Notes under the pieces: generated by a model | The model's database searches: none | Seen by the model: only the letters and a program-made list of their open reading frames with translations | What the model was told of the DNA's origin: nothing | Shown here: positions 8,231 through 14,597 of the stretch, in pieces | How positions within the stretch are numbered: the stretch's first letter is position 1 | Layout: each line of letters starts with the position of its first letter | Source: Streptomyces sp. NA04227 | GTDB lineage: Bacteria; Actinomycetota; Actinomycetes; Streptomycetales; Streptomycetaceae | Assembly: GCF_013364195.1 (NCBI RefSeq) | Contig: NZ_CP054918.1 | Coordinates: forward strand, 7,119,001-7,183,000 | Direction of reading: 5' to 3' | DNA: 64,000 nucleotides | Translations under genes and position numbers: made by a program

Positions 8231-8276
8231 GTGTCCCCCCGAAGTGGCCGCCGTATGGCTGGTATCGATCCGTAAG

Positions 8277-8295
8277 TTAGGTTAACCTAACCTAA
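8277..8295. promoter_or_regulatory. Iron box (DmdR1/IdeR-type operator)
   Basis: TTAGGTTAACCTAACCTAA matches the actinobacterial DtxR/IdeR/DmdR consensus TTAGGTTAGGCTAACCTAA at 17 of 19 positions. It sits in the 92-bp gap between the acylase/GNAT gene (minus) and the siderophore-interacting protein gene (plus), so one Fe2+-bound repressor could shut off both. Further overlapping GTTAG/CTAAC half-sites (TAAGTTAGG at 8273) may allow two dimers to bind. Confidence 0.88.
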
Positions 8296-8322
8296 GAAAG
8301 TTGGAGCGGGGAGGAGACAGGC

Positions 8323-9051
8323 ATGGGGCACGGTTGGGAGGGCGCGGTCCTCAAGTTGATGCGGGGCAAGGACTTCGCCTTCACGGTGACGGGCAGCGAG
8401 CAGATCACCGAGAACTATCTGCGGCTGCACTTCATCGACGGCGGCATGCTGCGCGCCACCGGGGTGCACCCCACGATGTGGGTGCGCCTGTGGTTCCGTC
8501 ACGAGGGGAAGCCGCATCAGCGGGCCTACACCCTGGTCGATCCGGACGCCGCCGCGGGCACGTTCAGCCTGGAGTTCGCCCTGCACGACGGTCCGGCGGC
8601 GAACTGGGCCCGGGCCGCGAAGGAGGGCGACCGTATCGAGGCGACGGTGCAGGGGACCGGGTTCACGGCGCCCGAACCGAGGCCCGAGCGGATGTTCGTG
8701 ATCGGCGATCCGGCCTCACTGCCCGCCATCAACTCCCTGCTCGCCTCGCTGGACGGCACTCCGGCCACCATCTGGTTCGAGACGCCGGAGGACTCCGACC
8801 GCGAACTGCCGTTCCGCGTCGACCCCGTTCAGCACGAGCTGCATCACGTGGAACGCAAGGACGACGGCGCCCACCTGGTCAGCACCGTCAAGGCGGCCCT
8901 GCCCTCGCTCCTGGCGGACCCCGCGAACGCGTATGTCTGGATCGCCTGCGACGCGACCACCACGCGCACCCTCACCGGCTACGTCCGCAAGGAACTCGGC
9001 GTCCCCAAGCAGCGAGTGAACGCACTCGGCTACTGGCGCGCCGCCGCCTGA
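8323..9051 (+). CDS. Siderophore-interacting protein, FAD-dependent ferric-siderophore reductase
   Basis: A 242-residue ViuB/SIP-family flavoprotein that releases iron from imported ferric siderophores by reduction in the cytoplasm. The N-terminal barrel carries the FAD-contacting signature HQRAYTLVDPD (Arg67, Tyr69, Thr70). The C-terminal NAD(P)H-binding half contains FVIGDPASLPAINSLL and WIACDATTTRTL and ends in RVNALGYWRAAA, typical of the family. GAGGAG lies 9 bases before the ATG. The iron box directly upstream and the divergent acylase/GNAT gene suggest induction in iron starvation, perhaps with a desferrioxamine system encoded elsewhere. Confidence 0.9.
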   Translation: MGHGWEGAVLKLMRGKDFAFTVTGSEQITENYLRLHFIDGGMLRATGVHPTMWVRLWFRHEGKPHQRAYTLVDPDAAAGTFSLEFALHDGPAANWARAAKEGDRIEATVQGTGFTAPEPRPERMFVIGDPASLPAINSLLASLDGTPATIWFETPEDSDRELPFRVDPVQHELHHVERKDDGAHLVSTVKAALPSLLADPANAYVWIACDATTTRTLTGYVRKELGVPKQRVNALGYWRAAA

Positions 9052-9060
9052 GACCCGAAC

Positions 9061-9110
9061 CGATGCGGCGCCCCGTCCGTAAAGGGCGGGCGCCGCATCG
9101 TGTTTGTTTT
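9061..9110 (+). terminator. Rho-independent terminator of the siderophore reductase gene
   Basis: A GC-rich stem (CGATGCGGCGCCC paired with GGGCGCCGCATCG, small internal bulge) around GTCCGTAAAG is followed directly by TGTTTGTTTT. It starts 9 bp after the stop codon. Confidence 0.85.
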
Positions 9111-9439
9111 GGCGGACTCGATGTTTTCCGGGCCGGTGTCACGGTTGCCAGTCATGCAAAGGAGTTTTTTGGACTTTCTCCGAGCTGGCGGAGGGCAGGT
9201 GCGAGGGTGAGAAACCTTCCGGCCGTCCTTTTCTTCCTTCGCCCTCGCGAGGAAGCGGAACTAGAGATTCAATCGTGAATGCTTGAGGGATCGCCGGTGC
9301 CGTACGTACGCTCCCGTGTGGACGATTCAGCAAGCTGGAACTGGCACAAATTTCGCTCAGCGGAGGCTCTGGAGGGGACGCGCGGGCATGGGGTCTTTCT
9401 TTATTTCGCCTCCGGTGAGACTTCCCGGAAGGTGTCACG
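9111..9439. other. Intergenic leader of the SARP regulator gene, relatively AT-rich
   Basis: There is no coding sequence in these 329 bases. They are more AT-rich than the surroundings, as expected for a regulated promoter. Visible are an inverted repeat ATTCA-ATCG-TGAAT at 9267-9280 and the motif GATTCAGCA at 9324-9332, which equals the core of the 12-bp repeats in front of the biosynthetic operon and so may let the SARP bind its own promoter. GGAAGGTG precedes the start codon. Confidence 0.5.
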
Positions 9440-10294
9440 ATGGAATTCGCCATACTAGGATCTCTGCGTGTTACTGAGCAAGGGGCGTCGTATGCGCCAA
9501 CGGCCCCGAAACAGCGGCAGCTACTCGCGCTGCTGATCATGAGGGTCAATCAAGTGGTGTCCTGCGATCAGTGCATCGACGAACTCTGGGGCGGCGTTCC
9601 GCCGAACAGTGCCCTTCCGACGCTGCACTCGTACGTCCTGCAGTTACGTCGTCGCCTCAGACACGCGCCGAGCGCGTCCGCTCCCCAGGATGCCCGCCGC
9701 ATTCTGGAGACCAGGGGTGGCGGGTACTCGCTGGTCGCGGGGGACGAGCAGTTGGACCTCAAGAGTTTCCTCCGGCTCGCGCGTGAGGGGCGGGCGGCGC
9801 TGCATCACAACGACGCGCTGGCCTCGGACAAGCTCTCCGAGGCGCTGGACCTCTGGCACGGCCCGGGCCTGTCCGACGTACCGCACGGCCCCCTGCTGCG
9901 AAACCACGTACTCGCCCTCGAAGAGGAACGGGTCACCTTGCAGCAACAGCGCATCGGCGCCGACCTGCGCCTTGGCCGGCATCACCAACTTCTAGGTGAA
10001 CTACGCGGGTTGAGCGCCGAGCACGTGACCCAGGAAGGGCTGCACGCACAGTTCGTGCTGGCCCTCTACCGGTCGGGCCGCCGTACCCAGGCGCTGGCCG
10101 TGCTGCACGGACTGCGACAGGTCATGCGCAATGACTTCGGTCTGGATCTCTCGCCGCGGATGCACCGCCTGCACCAGGCGGTGCTCGCCTGCGACCCGTC
10201 CATCAGCGTCCTCGCGCAGACGGACGCCGTCCTTGTCAGTGAGGTGGGCCGGACCGACCTGGGACCCAGGACCGCGGACGCGGCCGCCGTGTAG
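9440..10294 (+). CDS. SARP-family transcriptional activator with a TTA codon
   Basis: A 284-residue Streptomyces antibiotic regulatory protein. Residues 1-95 form the OmpR-like winged helix (MEFAILGSLRVTEQG, KQRQLLALLIMRVNQVVS, LHSYVLQLRRRL); residues about 100-255 are the bacterial transcriptional activation domain of TPR-like helices (DLWHGPGLSDVP, HAQFVLALYRSGRRTQALAVL). Codon 69 (9644-9646) is TTA, the rare leucine codon read by bldA tRNA, so translation should depend on development. The gene is monocistronic, with a strong terminator behind it, and sits 466 bp ahead of the anthranilate operon it probably activates. The 5' codons are less GC-rich than in its neighbours. Confidence 0.9.
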   Translation: MEFAILGSLRVTEQGASYAPTAPKQRQLLALLIMRVNQVVSCDQCIDELWGGVPPNSALPTLHSYVLQLRRRLRHAPSASAPQDARRILETRGGGYSLVAGDEQLDLKSFLRLAREGRAALHHNDALASDKLSEALDLWHGPGLSDVPHGPLLRNHVLALEEERVTLQQQRIGADLRLGRHHQLLGELRGLSAEHVTQEGLHAQFVLALYRSGRRTQALAVLHGLRQVMRNDFGLDLSPRMHRLHQAVLACDPSISVLAQTDAVLVSEVGRTDLGPRTADAAAV

Positions 10295-10442
10295 CTCGTT
10301 CACTCTCCCGTGCGCTCTCACCTCCTCGGCGCGCGGAGAACCCGACAACGGTGGCTGATTTCCCACCAGAATGACTGGCCGGTCAATAGCGGTTGCAGTG
10401 TTTGAACACCAATGGTTACGGCGCGTGCGTGCGCGATTGATA

Positions 10443-10481
10443 CCCCCGGTGCTGCCCCGGCAGTGCCGGGGGTTGTTTTTT
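10443..10481 (+). terminator. Strong rho-independent terminator of the SARP gene
   Basis: A 12-bp stem (CCCCCGGTGCTG pairing with CAGTGCCGGGGG, two G-U pairs, tiny loop) at 10443-10472 is followed by TTGTTTTTTG. It separates the SARP transcript from the biosynthetic operon, which therefore needs its own promoter. Confidence 0.88.
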
Positions 10482-10596
10482 GTGAGACGGCCTGGTGTTC
10501 CGATAGAGGATCTCTGATGAGCCTTTGACTCACCGAATCGGCGCGGAACAGGATGACGTCACCTCAGGGCAGAACCTGCTGCGCTGTCTGGTCCTT

Positions 10597-10625
10597 GAAT
10601 GCCCGTTCGGCGATACCGGGCATTC
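10597..10625. other. 9-bp hairpin in the leader of the anthranilate operon
   Basis: GAATGCCCG (10597-10605) and CGGGCATTC (10617-10625) are perfect arms around an 11-nt loop, 20 bp before the tandem repeats. No T-tract follows. It could be a leader hairpin or an operator. A TGACGTCA palindrome lies about 40 bp further upstream, at 10554-10561. Confidence 0.4.
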
Positions 10626-10644
10626 GTTATCGGGGAGCCGCACG

Positions 10645-10728
10645 ATTCAGCACTCGATTCAGCACTCGCTTCAGCAGTTGATTCAGTACTCGCTTCAGCG
10701 CTCAATTCGGCGCGCGATTCGGCACTTG
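10645..10728 (+). repeat. Seven tandem 12-bp direct repeats, candidate SARP operator
   Basis: Seven uninterrupted 12-base units: ATTCAGCACTCG twice, then CTTCAGCAGTTG, ATTCAGTACTCG, CTTCAGCGCTCA, ATTCGGCGCGCG and ATTCGGCACTTG. Conserved positions are TTC(A/G)G in each unit. The array ends 32 bp before the operon's first start codon, and a SARP gene lies just upstream; SARPs bind spaced direct heptamers near -35. Known SARP sites repeat every 11 bp, whereas these repeat every 12, so the assignment is tentative. Confidence 0.6.
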
Positions 10729-10760
10729 AGCTCGTCCATGAGCATCGGAGAGGTCGACCA

Positions 10761-12452
10761 ATGACGGCAGCCTTACCGCACAGAGCCCCGCTCACCGCGC
10801 ATCAGGACACGTTCGTACTCGACAACATGCCGACGTTGTCGGAGCAGCCCGAATTCCGCTACACCCTGCCCGAACTCCAGTACCCGGAGCGGGTCAACTG
10901 CGTCACGTCCTTCGTCGACCGCTGGGCGGCCGAGGGCGACGCCGCCGCGCGCACCGCCGTCCTGTCCTCGGACGGCACCACCTGGTCCTACCGGGACCTG
11001 GGTGAGGCGGTCTCCCGTATCGCCCATGTGCTCACCGACGACTTGGGTCTGGTCCCCGGCAACCGGGTCATGCTGCGCGGCACCAACAGCCCGGTACTCG
11101 CGGCGGCTTGGCTGGCCGTGATCAGGGCCGGCGGTGTGGTCATCACCTCGCTGCCGCTGCTGCGGGCGAAGGAGATCACGTACGTCCTCGACAAGGCGAA
11201 CGTCGACCTGATCCTGTGCGAGGAGGCACTCGCCGAGGAGCTGAACCTGGCGCTGAAGGACCGTCCGGTGGCGGAACAACCGCGGCTGATGTTCTACGGG
11301 GGTGCGCCGGGCGCCGGTCTCCAGGCGGCGATGGCCCGCAAGCCGACGTCCTTCGCACCCGTCGACACGGTCCGCACCGACCCGTGTCTGATCGCCTTCA
11401 CCTCCGGGACCACGAGCGTGCCCAAGGCCACCGTGCACACCCACCGGGACGTGCTGGCGATCTGCAACACCTTCCCGCGCCGGATGCTCGACGTCCGCGA
11501 GAGCGACCGGTTCATCGGCTCGCCGCTGCTCGGATTCACCTACGGTCTCGGCGGGCTGCTCCTGTTCCCGCTGTACTACGGGGCTTCGACGGTGCTGCTG
11601 CACCACGGATCGCCGAAGATCATGGCGGGCGCCATCGCGGAACACGGTGCCACCATCTGCTTCAGCGGCCCCACCGCGTACCGCATGATCGCGGCCGACG
11701 TTCCCGACGCGGACCTGTCCTCGCTGCGTGCCTGTGTCTCCGCGGGGGAGGCGCTGCCGGTGGCCACCCGTGCGATGTGGCGCGAGAAGACGGGCATCGA
11801 CCTGATCGACGGCATCGGCGCCACCGAGCTGCTGCACATCTTCCTCACCATGCCGGGCTCGGAGGCCCGGGAGCGCCCCGGTGCTCTGGGCCGCCCGTTG
11901 CCCGGATACCAGGCCGTGGTCCTCGGCGAGGACGGCGAGCCCGTACCGCCCGGACACGTGGGACGCCTCGCGGTGAAGGGCCCGACCGGTTGCCGCTACC
12001 TCGCCGACGAGCGGCAGCGGGACTGGGTCAAGGACGGCTGGAACCTCACCGGCGACTCGGGCTGGACCGACGAGGACGGTTACTTCCACTACCACGCGCG
12101 CTCCGACGACATGATCGTCTCCGCGGGCTACAACATCTCGCCGGTCGAGGTCGAGGACGCGCTGCTCGCCCACCACGGTGTGCGGGACTGCGCGGCGATC
12201 GGGGTGCCCGACGAGGAACGCGGCGCGATCGTCAAGGCGTTCGTGGTCCTGGCCGAGGGCTTCACCCCCGGCGACGAAACGGCCCGCGAGTTGCAGCGGT
12301 TCGTGAAGGACCACATCGCGCCCTACAAGTACCCGCGGGCCATCGAGTTCCGCACCGAACTGCCGCGCGGGGACACCGGAAAGCTCCGCCGTTTCGTACT
12401 GCGTGAATCCGAGGAAGAGCAGAGGAGTGTGATGCCCCATGTCACCAAATGA
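10761..12452 (+). CDS. 2-Aminobenzoate-CoA-ligase-like acyl-CoA synthetase
   Basis: A 563-residue ANL-superfamily enzyme that should activate an aromatic acid with ATP and transfer it to CoA. The P-loop is FTSGTTSVPKATVHT (the usual TG is TS); the adenylate motif is DGIGATELLHIF; the hinge region is YHARSDDMIVSAGYNISPVEVE; and the catalytic Lys lies in LPRGDTGKLRR. Its overall pattern (SPLLGFTYGLGGLLLFPLYYGA) resembles benzoate/2-aminobenzoate-CoA ligases. With an anthranilate synthase in the same operon, anthranilate is the likely substrate. I chose the ATG at 10761 (GGAGAGG upstream); the frame is open further up, through the 12-bp repeats, which would add DSAL-like peptide repeats. Its end overlaps the thioesterase start. 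Confidence 0.85.
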   Translation: MTAALPHRAPLTAHQDTFVLDNMPTLSEQPEFRYTLPELQYPERVNCVTSFVDRWAAEGDAAARTAVLSSDGTTWSYRDLGEAVSRIAHVLTDDLGLVPGNRVMLRGTNSPVLAAAWLAVIRAGGVVITSLPLLRAKEITYVLDKANVDLILCEEALAEELNLALKDRPVAEQPRLMFYGGAPGAGLQAAMARKPTSFAPVDTVRTDPCLIAFTSGTTSVPKATVHTHRDVLAICNTFPRRMLDVRESDRFIGSPLLGFTYGLGGLLLFPLYYGASTVLLHHGSPKIMAGAIAEHGATICFSGPTAYRMIAADVPDADLSSLRACVSAGEALPVATRAMWREKTGIDLIDGIGATELLHIFLTMPGSEARERPGALGRPLPGYQAVVLGEDGEPVPPGHVGRLAVKGPTGCRYLADERQRDWVKDGWNLTGDSGWTDEDGYFHYHARSDDMIVSAGYNISPVEVEDALLAHHGVRDCAAIGVPDEERGAIVKAFVVLAEGFTPGDETARELQRFVKDHIAPYKYPRAIEFRTELPRGDTGKLRRFVLRESEEEQRSVMPHVTK

Positions 12453-12999
12453 GCCTTCACCGAATGAGTATTCACCAGATGAGGCGTCTTCGGGCCCACC
12501 GTCGTCGACCGATGGTCCGGCGAGTCGACCGCCGCTCGGTGAACCGCCGTCGGGGCCCTACTCCGTGGATCGGCTGATTCGGTTCCAGCACTGCGACCCG
12601 GCGGGAATCGTCTTCTACCCGCAGTACCTGTTCATGCTCAACGAGGTGCTCGAGGACTGGTTCGAGGAGCACCTCGGAATCGACTACGCGGGAATGTTCA
12701 CCACGCGCCGGATCGGTATTCCCACCATCCGGCTGGAGTGCGACTTCGTGGGTCCGAGCCGGGTCGGTGACCGGGTGCGTTTCTCCCTGGATCTGCGTCG
12801 CATCGGAAAGTCCTCGTTCGAACTCCACTACCTGTGCGCGGGGGTGGAGAAGAGCGATGTGCGCGTGCGCATGCGCGCGGTGCTCGTCTTCATGTCCCTG
12901 ACCTCGCACACCTCCGTGCCGGTCCCCGAGGACATCCGCGCCGCGATGGAGCGGTGCCTGAACCCCGCCACCGACCCGTCCGCCGACGGTGCCCGATGA
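12439..12999 (+). CDS. Hotdog-fold (4-hydroxybenzoyl-CoA thioesterase-like) acyl-CoA thioesterase
   Basis: A 186-residue protein. Residues about 45-175 form a 4HBT domain with the diagnostic active-site stretch FQHCDPAGIVFYPQYLF, where the Asp is the catalytic carboxylate, and VLEDWFEEHLGIDYAG. It would hydrolyse an aryl-CoA thioester, possibly anthraniloyl-CoA or a derivative, or proofread the ligase. The first 40 residues are a disordered Ser/Pro/Glu extension with repeats (SPNEPSPNEYSPDE), longer than in normal 4HBT enzymes; a start nearer residue 38 cannot be excluded. It overlaps the upstream ligase by 14 bases. Confidence 0.82.
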   Translation: MSPNEPSPNEYSPDEASSGPPSSTDGPASRPPLGEPPSGPYSVDRLIRFQHCDPAGIVFYPQYLFMLNEVLEDWFEEHLGIDYAGMFTTRRIGIPTIRLECDFVGPSRVGDRVRFSLDLRRIGKSSFELHYLCAGVEKSDVRVRMRAVLVFMSLTSHTSVPVPEDIRAAMERCLNPATDPSADGAR

Positions 13000-13016
13000 C
13001 CAAGGAGAACGCGACT

Positions 13017-14579
13017 GTGACCACCCGACTCCTCGGCAACGAACAGCTCGGTGCCGGCAACGCCTTCCCCTTGGCCTGCGCCGACGAGGAGCTCGCGCGG
13101 AGCGTGGTGCTCGAACTCGACCGGTCCTACACCGACCACGAGGGCAGGCTCCACGACTCCCTGACGCTGCCCCAGCTCGACCGGATCACCGATGCCCTCG
13201 CCGCCGGGTACTGGCGGGACGGAATCCGGCCCAAGGACCCCGTCGCCGTCTTCCTCGAGGAGAGCGTGCGCTACCTCGTCCACTACGTGGCGCTGAACAA
13301 GATCGGTGCGATACCCGTCCTGCTCAACAGCCTGATGCCGTCCGACCTCGGGCAGAAGTTCATCACCCGCGTCGGCGCCGTCGCGGTGGTCTCGGACCGT
13401 ACCCGTATCCCCACCGGCTTCGAGGGGCCGCGGTTCTACGAGAACGACCCGTTCGGCGAAGGGGAGTTCCGGCGCTTCGTGCACACGGAGAACGACCCCG
13501 TCCTCATCGCGCACACCTCCGGCACCACGGGTGTCCCGAAGGCCGTCCAGTTCAACCACGGGGGCTTCTTCTTCGGCATCCGTCAGCAGATCGGGGCGGA
13601 CCTCGGCGAGCGCATCCTCTCCGTACTGCCGCAGAGCCACGGCTCGGCCATCTCCGTACTGATGTCGGCAGTGGTGCGCGGCAGCAAGGTGCTGCTCGCC
13701 ACCCAGCGCGGCGCGAGTGCGCTCGCCGACTCCATCGAGCGGTTCCGCCCCAACCTGGTCGCCGCGTTCCCCAAGACCTTCGTCGACCTGTGCCGACTCG
13801 ACCTGGACGCCAGGGACTTCGACTCGGTGGCCCGCTGGATGTGCACCGGGGACGCCAACCACGAGCAGCACATCCGCAAACTGGTCCGCCAGGGTACGCA
13901 CATCGACCGCGAGGGCAGGAAGCAGAGCGGCTCGCTGTTCATCGACAACTTCGGCTCCTCCGAGTTCGGCTTCGCGATGTTCCGTACGATCCACACCCCG
14001 ACCAGCAACCGCTACGGACGCTGTATCGGCCGCCCCTTCGGCTGGATCGACGTCGAGCTCTTCGACGACAACGACGAGCCCGTCGGCCCCCGTACCGTCG
14101 GCCGCCTCGCCCTCAAGTCCCCGACCGTGACCTCCGGTTACTGGAACAACACCCTGCTCAGCGAGAAGAACAGGGTGCGCGGCTACTGGCTGACCGGTGA
14201 CGTCGCCTACCGGGACGAGGACGGCCTCTACTACCACATGGACCGCACCGTCGACTACATCACCACCGGGGACGGCGCCGTCTACAGCGCCCAGTGCGAG
14301 GAACTGATCCTCGCTCGCTTCCCCGAGGTCTTCGACTGCTCCCTGGTGGCCGTCGCCCAGGCGTCCGAGGGCACCGAGGCACCGCTGGTGCTCACCGCGG
14401 ACCTCGCCGAGCAGGCCGTGGACACCGAGGACCTGCTGCAGCGGATCAACGAGGCTCTCGGTGAGAAGGGCCTGCCGAAGATCCGGACCATCCGGACCGA
14501 AGGTTTGGGCGAGCACGTCGGCCTCACCGGCAAGTCCCTCAAACGCACCATGCGCGACGCCCTGGCCGACCAGGTCTGA
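13017..14579 (+). CDS. Second AMP-forming acyl-CoA synthetase/adenylating ligase
   Basis: A 520-residue ANL enzyme clearly different from the first. The P-loop is HTSGTTGVPKAVQFN, A5 is DNFGSSEFGF, the A7-like region is YWLTGDVAYRDEDG, and the C-terminal catalytic Lys is in LTGKSLKRTMRD. The substrate is unknown; it may activate the partner acid that is joined to the anthranilate unit, or load a carrier protein encoded elsewhere. I chose the GTG at 13017 because AAGGAG ends 10 bases before it; an ATG at 12996 overlapping the thioesterase stop (ATGA) is an equally coupled alternative, adding seven residues. Confidence 0.8.
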   Translation: MTTRLLGNEQLGAGNAFPLACADEELARSVVLELDRSYTDHEGRLHDSLTLPQLDRITDALAAGYWRDGIRPKDPVAVFLEESVRYLVHYVALNKIGAIPVLLNSLMPSDLGQKFITRVGAVAVVSDRTRIPTGFEGPRFYENDPFGEGEFRRFVHTENDPVLIAHTSGTTGVPKAVQFNHGGFFFGIRQQIGADLGERILSVLPQSHGSAISVLMSAVVRGSKVLLATQRGASALADSIERFRPNLVAAFPKTFVDLCRLDLDARDFDSVARWMCTGDANHEQHIRKLVRQGTHIDREGRKQSGSLFIDNFGSSEFGFAMFRTIHTPTSNRYGRCIGRPFGWIDVELFDDNDEPVGPRTVGRLALKSPTVTSGYWNNTLLSEKNRVRGYWLTGDVAYRDEDGLYYHMDRTVDYITTGDGAVYSAQCEELILARFPEVFDCSLVAVAQASEGTEAPLVLTADLAEQAVDTEDLLQRINEALGEKGLPKIRTIRTEGLGEHVGLTGKSLKRTMRDALADQV

Positions 14580-14597
14580 GCCCGGCAACTTTGGACA

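Noticed and set aside
10645..10728. 12-bp repeats considered as part of the ligase protein (DSAL peptide repeats)
   Set aside because: Not fully excluded, but the ATG at 10761 has a good ribosome site, homologous ligases begin near it, and the codons here are much less GC-rich in third position.
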